In this document: piece by piece, positions 35,640 to 46,571 of the stretch
Layout: every line of letters starts with the position of its first letter
Numbering within the stretch: the first letter of the stretch is position 1
Assembly (NCBI GenBank): GCA_003254905.1
Contig: QANU01077486.1
Span: 179,848 to 243,847 of the forward strand
Reading direction: 5' to 3'
Origin: Nissolia schottii
Taxonomy: Eukaryota; Streptophyta; Magnoliopsida; Fabales; Fabaceae
DNA length: 64,000 nt
The notes under the pieces: model-generated
Told to the model about the DNA's origin: nothing
The model's input: only the letters and a program-made list of their open reading frames with translations
The model's database searches: none
Position numbers and translations under genes: made by a program

Positions 35640-38600
35640 GATTTAAGCAAGTGGTTTCCTGCCATGGTGAACTAGGGATGATTCCGTATCCAAATTGGAA
35701 TACCTCGATTTAAATTTTAGAATAATATGGTATTATGTTTTGAAGTTAATTGATGTCATTATTATTATTTGGATGAGAGGATCTTAATTTTAACAACTTA
35801 TCAATATTTAGTCCAATTAAAATGTATCTGAGAGATTTTTTTCATTTTCCATGTTTAACCTTGAAACTATGATTAAAGGCCCCGCATCACCATAATCAAC
35901 TAGAAATGATTCGATTTTAGATTTAACTTTGTATAACTCTAAATCAATTAGAACCGAATAATATTGGTTTTTTTTTATTTTAATATTATATAATATGATT
36001 TTATGTTTTTAATAAGGACCAACAGTATTTATACTTCTATATATAATAACTTTAGCTTATTATGTAATATTTTTATTGATGCGTCTTTCCTACTTAAAAA
36101 TTTGATTCCATTTTTTTGTTTTATCCAAACTAAATTATGTTGTTTACTTCAAAATAAAATTTACGCAAAATCGATGCAAAATGTACTAGATGAATTTTTT
36201 TTTTTTTAAAGTGAACAACTAATTTTCAAATATAAAGTAATAGAAATTATTTTTTAGACAAAGTAAAGAATTTTGCTTTTATATTAATAAAATATGAATA
36301 AATTTTATTTTCTATTTTATTACTTTAAGAATAAAATTATTACCTTATCTAAAAAATACCCTTAATTTTAAAGGATGTAAATGAAACAGCACCAGCAGCG
36401 TCACTCCTCTTGTCGGTGTTTCATTTTCACTGACGTTGACAAATGGCCCTGATCATGCCATGTCAACTATTGTTATTATCAAATCATATATAAAAGCGAT
36501 AGAGATCAACCATAGGAAAATTGTGTGTACAGGCACGAAGTTGGCCTATCCCGTACTTATATTAAAATTGGTTCAACCTATAAATAAATGAATATACTTA
36601 AAATTGATGAAATTCACTTATATAATATTATATTATGAGCATGAACCGTGAAACTGTTATTAGAATTGGTCAACTAGCAAAAAAAAATAATTAAATAATA
36701 TGTATAAAATCTTAAATTTAAATCTTATTATAAGTAACGTAATTTTTTAAATGTTAAAACAAATATTAAACTTATGTACATACAAGAATCCCTCTAACAA
36801 AATACCAAATTGCGAGTTTTGTCTATTTTAAGGCCGAAGATAACATGAGTGTGCATCTCTGCCCCGTTGTCTATCAAAACAAGCAGAAAAAAAGTTAGCG
36901 TAAGTCCTTTTACCAAGGGGAAAAAAATGGGATGAAACATGTTTATAAACAAGTACTTTTTCTAAGTTTAAAACTCTTATATAAAGACATTTCTTAAGTT
37001 GGTTCTTACATCGTTTATGCTTTATGTAACATACCAGGTAATTAGGCAATTTATTGTTTATACGTTTATTGTGTCAATTGCACTTAATACTATTTATAAG
37101 TTCAAATTTCATACTCAAGTGAGCATTTTTTTCCCCATCTTTAGATAAACCTGTTGTAACTATTTTCAGCGGATGTATCAAAATCAAAATAAAAGACGAA
37201 ACTACTTTGTATATGTTGTTGAACGTGAAATATTGTCATGATAATAATGTTGGCTTATAATAATATCCACATAGGCGAGCAAGTAATGTCATGTAAGTGT
37301 CTTGGTACAATGATTATGTCCACAATATTGGATTAATTAAATTTGCAGAAACAATCATATTAAAGCATTTGTGATTTGTGTATACTTAATAGTACAATAA
37401 GCCTCCAGGATTAGATTAAGGATGGTGTGATCCCTAGCAGGGTATACAGAGAATATTTCATTGCTAATACTAAAGCTCTTTTAAGAAGTTTACGATGCGA
37501 AGAGACTAATTACTATTTTCCAGTGATAAACACTTTAAACTCAACAACAAAAAAGATTAAGGATAGAGTAGTATAAGATGTATAAATGGAGCGTCTGTCC
37601 ATTAAGAAAACAATGGTGTTTAGGACGAGAGGATTTATCCCTCAACAAAAAAATAATAATAAAGTCAAAAAATAATATAAAACCATTTCTTTAATTTTTC
37701 AGCTAAATTTGACCACATATTCCAACTGAAAAGAATATCAATGTATAAGTATGGAGTTTTATCTTTTATTTTATTTCTCATAATAACTTCTCATCTGAGA
37801 GACTAATCTTTCAAAATACAATCAAATGTTTAAGCAAAAACTCTTCCCAACCGTCTTTTTACGTATGAATTCCAAAAGTAAGTTCAAAATCACATGATTA
37901 AGGAACCCAAGCGTTTTTTGCTTAATCACTTGAACCAAACCCTTTTCACTTTGACCAACAAGTTATCAGTTAAGTTCTATGCCTTTGCCTAGAGACAGAA
38001 ATGGATTTTGGCATATATTTGGGAGAACCAGAATATTTTACATTCCTGAGGATGAGTTGGAGCAAAAAATATTTCATGGATACCAAAATGAATCCATGTA
38101 ATAATCAATAATTATGTCCATTAGAATATAGCCAAAATCTTCCTCTCTAGTACCTAACGCCCAAATATCCTTGCCGTTGTTTCCTCCCCAACACCAAAAT
38201 AAATTTCCATTGGTGCCAGCCATGCCTTATAGTAATTGTATTTTATGCTATGCATTAATCCTGTGAATCCAAACGACATATTTTTGTAATCACCACACTC
38301 AGTGCGTGTCTTGAGCTTACCTAGAATCGATTCTAGCTACCTTAGTTAGAAGTGAAAAACAATAACTCACTTCTCCTTGCTTGACTCTGACTCCGTGCAA
38401 TTGAAAATCAAACACACTATAACCATACAAGATTGACATCATATGTTCTTACATAAATCCAAGACCCTCTATTATCCTCTCTAGATTGCTTTCATGCAAA
38501 TTAGAAGGGGAAAAAAAAAAGGAAAAAAAAAGGTAAAAATCAACAACGGGCCTAAGATTTACTTGAGGATAATACACTATACAGCAATTAACAAGTTGAT

Positions 38601-39000
38601 ACATGCACAGAAGATAGAGTCAATATAGGCCAAAATTTAACAGCTCAGCAGCTCAGCAGCTCATCTTATCTTTGCATTAAGGGCATGTTATGATATCCAC
38701 AATAAACTTAGATTCAATTAGTGTATGTTTGATGGAAACTTTCTTTTGGAAATCAATCGTTTTCAAAAAGCTCTTGATTATAATCTGTTATAAATTTTTC
38801 ATAAGAACTTGAAACGTAAGTACAATATCACCAAACAGCACAAAAGACATCAGCCTTTGAAGATTCAAGAATGACTAAGGAAAAACAACAAAAACAGGAG
38901 ACAACTAAAATCTATATCAGAAAATTCATGATAACATTGTAATATAAGAGTAAATTAACTACAAACAATGGAGACAACCATTCCTTTCACCGCAAAATCC
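35640..39000. other. intergenic between GAUT10 and TIC20 genes
   Basis: About 3.3 kb of AT-rich DNA without recognisable genes or bounded transposons. The left ~300 bp should hold the GAUT10 promoter, and 38640-39030 the TIC20 3' UTR. Confidence 0.4.
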
Positions 39001-39030
39001 CCATATAAGTTACATATGCTTTTATTGTCA

Positions 39031-41442
39031 CTACTTTAAGCCGAATAAGCAATGAATGAATGCTGATTCACTAATGACAGGCATCTTGACAAATGAACCC
39101 AGAAGCGCACACCTGACGCACTCGGCCATTATGAGAATATATGCCAATGCCACACCGGCCCAGTAATACATCCCAAGAGTTCCCTTGAAGTGTATAAGTG
39201 GCATGAAGTTGCTTGCAACCCACACTATCTGCAGAGCAATTTCCAACAGCATTCCCATCATCACATGGAATCTGAAGAGCAGGGGGAATTTCCTACTTTT
39301 CACCACAAATACAACAGCCAAATAGCAATATAATATAGGGAACCAGACTGGTAATCGGTTGGTAGCTCCTGGGATATAAAAAATCAGGTTTTGGAAGAGT
39401 GAAAATTTTTCGAGTAAAGGTTCCAGATAATACCCAGCTGCAGACATCTGCAGTGCTACTAGATAGGGAATGCAAGATAATGTCCTCCACCACCATTCGG
39501 GCTTCTCGGCATTTGCAGGGATGCGAAAGCCAGAAGAATGATATATAAATGCTTGTCCACAGATAGTAGAAAAGCGTTTCCGAGTTGTAGGAGCTCCGAG
39601 GGAGAGGCGATCTTGCATATCAGTAAATAGTGGGGACAAAACAGCAGAGAGTTGCGTGGACGTTTTTCCTGCAATAAAAAATTTGGGGACTTTAAAACAC
39701 CAGAAACATTTTTAAAACCTGGAACTAAACAATAATATGCATTGATTAAGGTGTTGCATTTAGATAAAATTTGTCTATAAATGCCTTAAGGGCATTGAAA
39801 TGAACAAAATGTTAAGGCACCAGCAATAATTACTTCTCTTGAGGATTGTCTAAGACTCAAGGAGATAAGCCAAAAAATCAATATACAATACCGGATGCCC
39901 TCTCATTTCATTATTTTTTTAGCAAATATTTATATATTGATTTATTAAAATTAAATTAATGCAGTTTAAACATAAAATGAGATAGCAAATCCTTGAAAAG
40001 CTGGGGTCAACAATGCTTACGTACCCAGAGAATTGGCAGCAAAAGACATGCCATGATTCTTTTTCGTACCCAGAGAATTGGCAACAAAAGCCACGCCATG
40101 ATTCTTTTTCCAGCAGATTGTAGCGCATCTTTCCGGGTTCAAATCTCTCCTCCTAGGTAAAATCAAATAGAAATAAACCATGAATTCTTAATACAAATGC
40201 AGGAAAAGCAAGGGAGATTAATTTATTAATCGTTTGAAATGAAACTATAAACAAGGAATAAAGAAGCATAGCGGAAATGGACCACACTGCTATGTTATAG
40301 CCGTTATAGCGCCGTTATAACAGTATTCATCGCGGGTTTTTGGCTAACCGTTATTCTGCTATTGATAACAATGAGGTTCGTCCAATATGTATGAAGAGCA
40401 AACATGAATGCACACGTGATCAAACAAAATGCATAACAAAGATGTATCTGAATGACAATACCGTTATGGATCCAAACAAATACTCCATAAGTCCCATGAC
40501 AACAAACAAACTTCAGCTCTGAAGCATGATACAAAATCTATAACATTGGATAAGGTTTCTCTAACTTTCCACTTCTCTACGACTACACAAAAGCACATAA
40601 CAATATGTGCCGATTATCAAATTTATGAGTACGTAAAGTCCTTCCTTGTATAAGCTACCTAAATTGCAAATTTATTCAAGATTAGGACAAAACCTATTAA
40701 AACCCTATTAGACCCACAAAGCAAAGACAAAAGATTTATCTTGCTCCTTTTCAAATCAAAAACATCAAGCAATGGCATATGAGATAATGTGTCCATGCTT
40801 ATATCCGGCACAAAAGACCTTAGGGTTCTCAATTAGCATGCCCAATGACTACCATAAACAACAGTAAGTCATTGACATGATCTTCAAATTAAATGACGTA
40901 TTTGCAACAATGGCAACAAGGTTCTTGAGACCTCTCACATACACCAATCAAAAGGACAGATCAATCACCAAATTCAGTTCAATTATCTGGCAACTAAATG
41001 GGAAAAAAACAATAAAGTGGGATTGTGCTCATACAATATATTGATCAAACTAAATGCCCTAATGAATTCAAACACAAACCATGGAATCTCAAACTTCGCT
41101 CCACATAATACAAATGACCCAACATACAATCATTTGGAAAAACATGAAAGAGCAAAGGCTCCACTCCTCTGAATTCATTGTATGCGTAAAAGGGTGGGAT
41201 TGGAATCGCCACAATTTTGCTTTTTTAATTCAAACTCACACACACACACATCATCATCATCATCATCCACAACAACAACATACACACAAATCATCAATAA
41301 GAAAATATGTGTCAATCGTCAAACACTAGAGAAGAGAAACACATGAAGGGATGTTGTGGATTTCAGAAAACCTTAATTCAGAAGGAAGAGGAAGGCGGAG
41401 AAGAGAAGACGAAGAAGCTGCTGCTACCAATTGAGGTGCCAT
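39031..41442 (-). CDS. TIC20-like chloroplast inner-envelope import protein
   Basis: Three coding exons on the minus strand, proposed as 41372-41442, 40025-40152 and 39031-39668; the phases fit exactly and give 278 residues. The N-terminus MAPQLVAAASSSSLLRLPLP is Ser/Ala-rich and acidic-free, like a plastid transit peptide. The last exon carries the family core: KPEWWWRTLSCIPYLVALQM, RLPVWFPILYC, RFHVMMGMLLEIALQIVW and AECVRCAL, with four hydrophobic segments. TIC20 proteins form part of the channel for importing proteins through the chloroplast inner envelope. The protein resembles the TIC20-I/IV branch more than II/V. Exon 2 contains a 15-residue in-frame tandem duplication ending at the splice donor. 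The last exon is certain; exon 1 is a phase-based inference. Confidence 0.82.
40021..40110 (-). repeat. 45-bp tandem duplication at the exon 2 donor of the TIC20-like gene
   Basis: Units 40021-40065 and 40066-40110 differ at only a few positions. In the gene's frame they encode KKNHGVAFVANSLGT and KKNHGMSFAANSLG. Each unit ends in CTGG|GTACG, so the duplication copied the splice donor. Only the outer one is followed by TAAG, making a strong donor. Confidence 0.85.
41234..41285. repeat. compound microsatellite (CA)n-(TCA)n-(CAA)n
   Basis: Runs of CA, then ATC, then CAACAA follow each other directly. It is located in the first intron of the proposed TIC20-like gene model. Confidence 0.8.
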
Positions 41443-41639
41443 ATCCACTTGTCTCCCAATACACACACCCTTTCGCCCCCCACCCCCTTTTTTTTTTTAA
41501 TTTACTTTTTTCTGTCTTCATTTTCTGATTCTGCCCTAATAAATGGTAGAGTTTTGATTTTTTTTGGGGGGGGGTCTACAGAGAATAAAAGAGAAGATTC
41601 TGGAGTAGAGGAGGGACAACAGAGGCGGTGGTAGTGTTA

Positions 41640-41676
41640 CATTGGCATTGGCATTGGCATTGGCATTGGCATTGGG
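41640..41676. repeat. hexanucleotide microsatellite (CATTGG)n
   Basis: Six tandem units of CATTGG, about 200 bp upstream of the proposed TIC20-like start codon, so probably in its promoter or 5' leader. Confidence 0.9.
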
Positions 41677-41679
41677 TCT

Positions 41680-42845
41680 TTAGTTTTGAAAAGCTCTCCT
41701 ATCAATCTGCCTATTTTTGGCGTATTTTTCTTTCATTTATAAAATACGAAAAATCACATTATTGTTTCAGAAGCTAATTTTTAGGTTTTTAAAAATGTTG
41801 TTGGTGTAATTTTAGTATTACCCATAACAAAATGTTGTACAACACGACCGCTACGTAAATAATTCAAACTATTTGTTTTAGAGTTTATTTATTATTTTCT
41901 TTTTTTTATTTGGTCTAACATACCTTGCATGACCGCTATGCAAATAATCCAAACCGTTTATTTTGGAGTATTTTTGGTATTTTGAAGGTATAACCTAGGC
42001 ACCGAAAGATAGGGCTGACACTTTAACTAAATGAGTGACTAATTAATTTACCAAACTCTTACCCAACGTCACACATTTTTAAGATCTAAAGGGAACTAAT
42101 GCCCAACGAGCAACTACTTTGGAATTGCTTTATCGGAGTCAAGCCAAGGATATAACAATCGTCACTGGACGTTGATTCGTGCCTGAATTTTTCAGGCTAT
42201 ATAACATAATTTTTTTATATATTATTAAATTTATCATTCACCTTTTTATGTTTGTTCATGTTAAGAATTGAAAAAATATTTTCATATTCAATGACCTCCA
42301 CATCCATTACACCTTCTCCTTATTTGAATATGTGATCCTCTCCTTCAATTTTTTTTTTAGTATCTCACTCATTCCCTTTGTAGCAAAGGTTGTCTAGGTT
42401 CTCATCTCCATACTCATTAATGATTAGTTTGTTGCAAAAAATAGCTCTGTGACTTATCTTCANCAGAGATAAGAAATTCAAGGAAAAATCAACCTATATA
42501 ATACAAAAATTATGTATAAAAAAATATAATATAATTTTTTTTATGCATTTATGTAAAAACATTTCAAAAATCAAGAGAAAATTTACACATACATATAAAC
42601 AGGTGAAGTTACACCATTGCTAATCATGTTATTCGATATTTATTTTCTCTCAGTATGATATTACTTTTAAATGTAAATAAAAAATTAGAACTAAATGAGT
42701 TTTAGTTTGACTATGACTCATATTGAATCAAATTAATTGAATAACTACGAAATTAAATGCTATAGATTATTTTAGTTCAGTTTTTGTGTCTTGGAGGGTT
42801 GTAAGGCCTAGAAAGATGAAATAACCAAGCGATTACAAAATTAGA
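41680..42845. other. intergenic, upstream of the TIC20-like gene
   Basis: AT-rich, with a local direct repeat: ACCGCTA(C/T)GYAAATAATYCAAAC occurs near 41848 and 41933. A single N at 42463 marks an unresolved base. No gene seen. Confidence 0.4.
42463..42463. other. single N (unresolved base)
   Basis: One undetermined base in AT-rich intergenic DNA. Unlike the Ns at 52217 and 58627, no duplicated flank was noticed here. Confidence 0.9.
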
Positions 42846-42849
42846 GCGG

Positions 42850-43790
42850 AGTGTGGATGCTCTTGATACATCAAGAAGAAGCAAATGAGAGTCCTTGGCA
42901 AGGAGGTCAACAACTTTGTTTCCTTCTTGTAGGTATGGGTCAACTTAATTTTCCAATCTATCACAATCTAGCCCCAGATCTTCCTGATGGTTTTGTGGTG
43001 GATAAGATTGACAAGGTTCATGTTTTGGATCATTTGAATAGTTGTACAGGAGTCGTTCTCTAGGATAATGAACTTCTCCCCACAGCTAGCTTCCCCAAGA
43101 TTACCCTTATATGCACCATTAGTTAGTGTTGAGCTTGAGCCAATTGTGAGGGGGAAAGGACCACTTAATGTTGGCTTCCTCTTTCATCCTCTAGGTGGAT
43201 AGGAGGTTTCCTTTATTATCTAAGATGTCTGTCTTGGATTTTGCAATGCTTTTCCTTGGCTGAAATATTGTTTCCGAAGAAAAGGAGGCCGTTTCTCCTT
43301 TTCCAGAGGATCTAGATAGTGGTCATGAAGGTGTCTTCCAATCCCCAACTATTCATCAAGCTTTTCTCCATCCAATCAAGGGGATAAAATCCCCAACTAT
43401 CCCAGTGAATATGATGGCATTTAGGTTGTTAGGAGGATTAATCTAGTTGTCTCGCCAGACACTGTCCACATTATGATGCCACACCCCAGCCATATCTTTC
43501 CACAAAGTTGAATCTGTATCCGAAATGTTGGGGTATCCAGAATATCTTTCCCTCTTCCATATTTGCCCAATTGCACTCTGGCCTCAAAAGACGCGTGTTG
43601 AACTAAGTTCCAATCCAACTTGATGATGAAGGCTTCATTCAGAGGAATCAGTTTTGTTAGTCCAGACAGACCACCTTGGTATTTGGGTTTACAAATAGTA
43701 TCCCAATATACTAGGTGACGCCCAACAAATACTCCAGCCTTGTATTTGATTTTCTTATAATTGGTATTTGCTTGTAATTGACCTTACAAT
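42850..43790 (-). pseudogene. LINE-type non-LTR retrotransposon fragment (zinc-binding RT end and RNase H)
   Basis: On the minus strand, with stops and frame changes. The first part (about 43420-43640) reads AFIMKLDWNLVQHA and KYGRGKDIL, resembling the zinc-binding region after plant LINE reverse transcriptase. The second (about 42850-43190) reads PPHNWLKLNTNGAYKGN, ILENDSCTTIQMI and LTHTYKKETKLL, matching the plant RNase H-like (RVT_3) domain (WLKLNTDGA..., E.DS..., HTYRE.N). No 5' half of the element and no poly-A tail with target duplication was found, so it is a remnant. Confidence 0.75.
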
Positions 43791-44108
43791 TTATGCCGCA
43801 GAGAGGCACCAAAATATATATATGCCAATCCCATTAGATTCATTATTTATTAGACTAAAAATAATAGAAACCAATGAAAAATGTTATTTTCTTTTATAAT
43901 TTTTTTTTAAACCAAGGTACTAAGGAGAAGAGTTCTTAATAGAGAGTTGCGTATGCGGTCTAGCCCAATTCTCTAAACGATCTAGTATGGTCTGTATTAT
44001 TTATTTATTTATTGTGATTTTTAATTAGAAAAAGAAAGACCCGAAAAAAAGAAAATTATAGAAAGAGAAAACGTTTTCACGGCGGCACGAAGGAGAGAAA
44101 ATTTTTCT

Positions 44109-44133
44109 AGGGTTTTTGGTGCGCCTATATAAA
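44109..44133 (+). promoter_or_regulatory. telo-box and TATA box of the snoRNA host locus
   Basis: AGGGTTT (a telo-box, 44109-44115) is followed 10 bp later by TATATAAA (44126-44133). Telo-boxes close to a TATA box are typical of plant genes for ribosome biogenesis and of snoRNA loci. A start of transcription around 44155-44165 would follow. A palindromic CACGTG (G-box) lies at about 44309. Confidence 0.6.
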
Positions 44134-44818
44134 GTCACATGCGCTATCGTTTTCCAAACATCCATTGTTGCTTCCGTTTTCAGCCGTTTCCACCAAAACC
44201 CCTAATTTTGCTTCAGATTTTTCATTCCAATTCCAATTTTCTTTCATTTCTTTGCACGATGCCTCCCGGGCTTCTCTGATCCAACATCGTGACGCGAAAG
44301 CCCTAAGCACGTGCTAAATCGCCGCCGTTCGTGTTGCAGTTTAGCCCCTTTCTACTTTCATGGCTTTTTCTGTGTCAAAACAACGGCAATATCCAATTTT
44401 TCATTACTTTTTCTGCAGTTTTCATTTTTGTTTTGTGGAATATGCCTCACTACACCTTTAGCTTGTTTTCGACTAATTTGCCATGGAAATGAAGCTAGTC
44501 ATAGAGGCGCAAATCGAATTCGGCGGTTTTCACGTGGGGGTTTAACCTTTCAATGTTTGTGCCTCTAAAAAAATTCGTCACACTGATGATTTGGATCTCA
44601 AAGTTTGGAATTTTTATTTGTTTGATTTTGGTTTTGGTGTGGTCCATGAATTGTTGGCAATGATTACATTTTATCCGCGCTTCTGAGATTTTGTCTATGA
44701 AGCATAATTGGAAAAAATGGTTGAATTTCTTGATATGAGCCATTGAGTTTTTGTTGTTGTTTTATAAATAAAAATTAATTTTGGTTTTCTGTTTTAGGGT
44801 TTATTGTAATTGTTATAC

Positions 44819-44905
44819 TAGGCTGTGAGGATAATCATTCAGCTTAATGCCAGTTCTGCTTCTGAATAATCGTGATTGATAGAGCTGTAATATGATCTGA
44901 GCCTT
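44819..44905 (+). ncRNA. C/D-box snoRNA, predicted guide to 25S rRNA
   Basis: The terminal stem AGGCT (44820-44824) pairs with AGCCT (44900-44904). Box C is GTGAGGA (44825-44831, one mismatch to RTGATGA), box D' CTGA (44862-44865), box C' GTGATTG (44872-44878) and box D CTGA (44897-44900). The 13 bases before D' (GCCAGTTCTGCTT, 44849-44861) are complementary to AAGCAGAACTGGC, a conserved 25S/28S rRNA segment as I remember it. By the D+5 rule the target is the A in AAGCA, which I take to be equivalent to yeast 25S Am817 (snR60) and human 28S A1521 (U77/U80). Order, spacing and stem all fit a genuine snoRNA. Confidence 0.8.
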
Positions 44906-45054
44906 TTTACATCAAGTTATGTGAAACTCTATTGTTTTGCTTTGGTTCTTATGTGTTGTTGTTAATGTGTGTATGCTTGATATGCTTATATTATTTACTC
45001 TTTGATTTTAAATGTTTTATTTGTGTAAGATAATGTTAATTGTATGCCAAACAT

Positions 45055-45171
45055 TGCCTATGATGATTTAACCCGAACTGTATGAGGTGTAGTGGAGCCA
45101 AGATCCTGTTTACAGGGTGAACCTACTTGGTGAAGCTACATTCATAAGAAATCAATGGGATAACCGAGGCT
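45055..45171 (+). ncRNA. C/D-like snoRNA candidate with internal hairpin (member 1)
   Basis: The stem GCCT (45056-45059) pairs with AGGC (45167-45170). Box C is a perfect ATGATGA (45060-45066). Box D is CCGA (45164-45167), one change from CTGA. Inside is a strong hairpin with arms CCAAG/CTTGG (45098-45102, 45126-45130) around a second stem CCTG/CAGG. The block from the hairpin to GCTACATT is shared with the candidate at 45318-45446. About 117 nt is long for a plant C/D RNA. No rRNA target was recognised. Confidence 0.5.
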
Positions 45172-45317
45172 TTCTATTGTGAAATATTTTGGTAATTTGT
45201 ATTTATTCTTCAGTTTTATGCTAATCAATTTATTTTAAGGTTTTGATCTATGAAATAATTGTTTCATTTGTTAGTTGTGTTTCTTAATTATTGTGCCTGT
45301 TCCATGAAATCTTTTTG

Positions 45318-45446
45318 CCTTATACTGATGATGTTTTTTACAATCCAACTTGACTGAGGTTTGTAGTTTACCCAAGACCCTGTTTTCAGGGAGAACCCCT
45401 TGGTGTTGCTACATTTCCAATGACATCAAAGATTAAACTGAGGTTA
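45318..45446 (+). ncRNA. C/D-like snoRNA candidate with internal hairpin (member 2)
   Basis: Box C is TGATGAT (45326-45332), a possible D' CTGA is at 45354-45357 and box D CTGA at 45438-45441. The same nested hairpin as member 1 occurs: CCAAG (45372-45376) with CTTGG (45399-45403) enclosing CCCTG/CAGGG. The shared region extends to GCTACATT. The closing stem is weak (GCCTTA against TGAGGT). The differences from member 1 in the stems are partly compensated (ATCCTG...CAGGGT against ACCCTG...CAGGGA), which favours a structured RNA. Target unknown. Confidence 0.5.
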
Positions 45447-45468
45447 CTAACTCGTGGTTATTTGTTTT

Positions 45469-46040
45469 GTTTTCTGTATTAGAAGCACTGTAGTAATGGA
45501 TTAGTAGTTGTTTTAAGCATTTGTCCTCGAGTTTCGCTATACTCTCTACCATTTTAATTGGTTTGAGAGCATGTAAAACTCAAAAATTGTGTGTTGACAT
45601 CAGCTTCTTTTCTTGTACATACGAATTTGGAGTTAAATATCAGCACTACATACACCTACGAAGTACTTATTAAATGATGGTACAATATATGACAACTGAA
45701 CTTTTTTTTTCAAAGAAACATAGTATGTAAAATTTTTTTTAGTAGAATTTAGTTTCTGTAATAAGGTTGGACTGTTAATGGCTAATGTGGTAGGTAGGTC
45801 ACGTGCAATGCTAGCAGTTTTCTGTATTAAAAGCACTGGAGTAATAGACTAGTAGTTGTTTTAAGCATTTGTCCTCGAGTTTCGCTATACTCTACCATTT
45901 TAATTGGTTTGAGAGCATGTAAAACTCATAAATTGTGTTGACATTACATCAGCTTCTTTTCTTGTACATACGAAATTGGAGTTAATATCAGCACTACATA
46001 CACCGATGAAGTACTTATAAGATGATGGTACAACATATGA
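45469..46040. repeat. two-copy tandem repeat, period about 347 bp
   Basis: 45469-45692 and 45816-46040 match closely (CATTTGTCCTCGAGTTTCGC, GGTTTGAGAGCATGTAAAAC, CAGCTTCTTTTCTTGTACAT). The copies are separated by about 123 bp. They lie inside the proposed snoRNA host locus. I could not assign C/D or H/ACA boxes to the repeated unit with confidence. Confidence 0.85.
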
Positions 46041-46571
46041 TACCTTTTGATTTTTGTGAGTATTGATATAAAAGCCCTTGAAGTTTGTTAGAAACCTGAT
46101 GATAAAAGCAGGGGTTTTGTTGCCTATGTGAACTAGCCTCTCGTTACCTTCAGGGATATAATCACCATTGTTCTTGGGTGAACCTCAGTTCTTTTTTATC
46201 GTGGCTTGAGGTTCAGTAAATGATGGGACAAACGTTTATCACTCTATCAAAGCTAAAATAATTTTGATAAAGTTTTCAAACAGGCCACTTTCTCACTAAT
46301 AAAAAATATGTCACTAATGAAAAAACTATATTGGCTCTTCAATGTATTCGTTTGAAAATCAAATTTTTAGGGTTTGATCTGTTAGAGGTTTTGTTAAAAA
46401 AAAATTGCAAATGATTTTTTGTTTGGTTTTTCATTTGTGAATGGGTTAATTAGTATTTCATCTAATTGTGAAATTGGGAGATTGACCATTTGAGACCATG
46501 TGTAATGCTATTAGTACAACTCTAATACCATTCAACATTTTGTTAAAATGCATTGAAATGTGGATCTCAAA

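Larger units (their letters stand above)
44155..46250 (+). ncRNA. putative non-coding snoRNA host transcript
   Basis: Downstream of the telo-box/TATA promoter, about 2 kb of T-rich, intron-like sequence on the plus strand has no conserved open frame but contains one well-formed and two probable C/D-box snoRNAs (44819-44905, 45055-45171, 45318-45446) in the same orientation. The first ~400 bp are less AT-rich and look like a leader exon. The arrangement suggests a host gene whose introns release snoRNAs, or a polycistronic precursor; both are known in plants. The 3' end is a guess. Confidence 0.5.

Noticed and set aside
39919..40128. Minus-strand ATG frame across TIC20-like exon 2 as the protein start
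   Set aside because: It is out of phase with the conserved TIC20 core after splicing at either donor; the +1 frame continues correctly into exon 3.
44647..44700. Further C/D snoRNA in the host locus (ATGATTA ... CTGA)
   Set aside because: Box C has a mismatch, the RNA would be very short and no closing stem exists.
46100..46215. Third hairpin C/D RNA near TGATGATAAAAG
   Set aside because: No box D and no shared hairpin; only a local inverted repeat TGAACCTCA/TGAGGTTCA is present.
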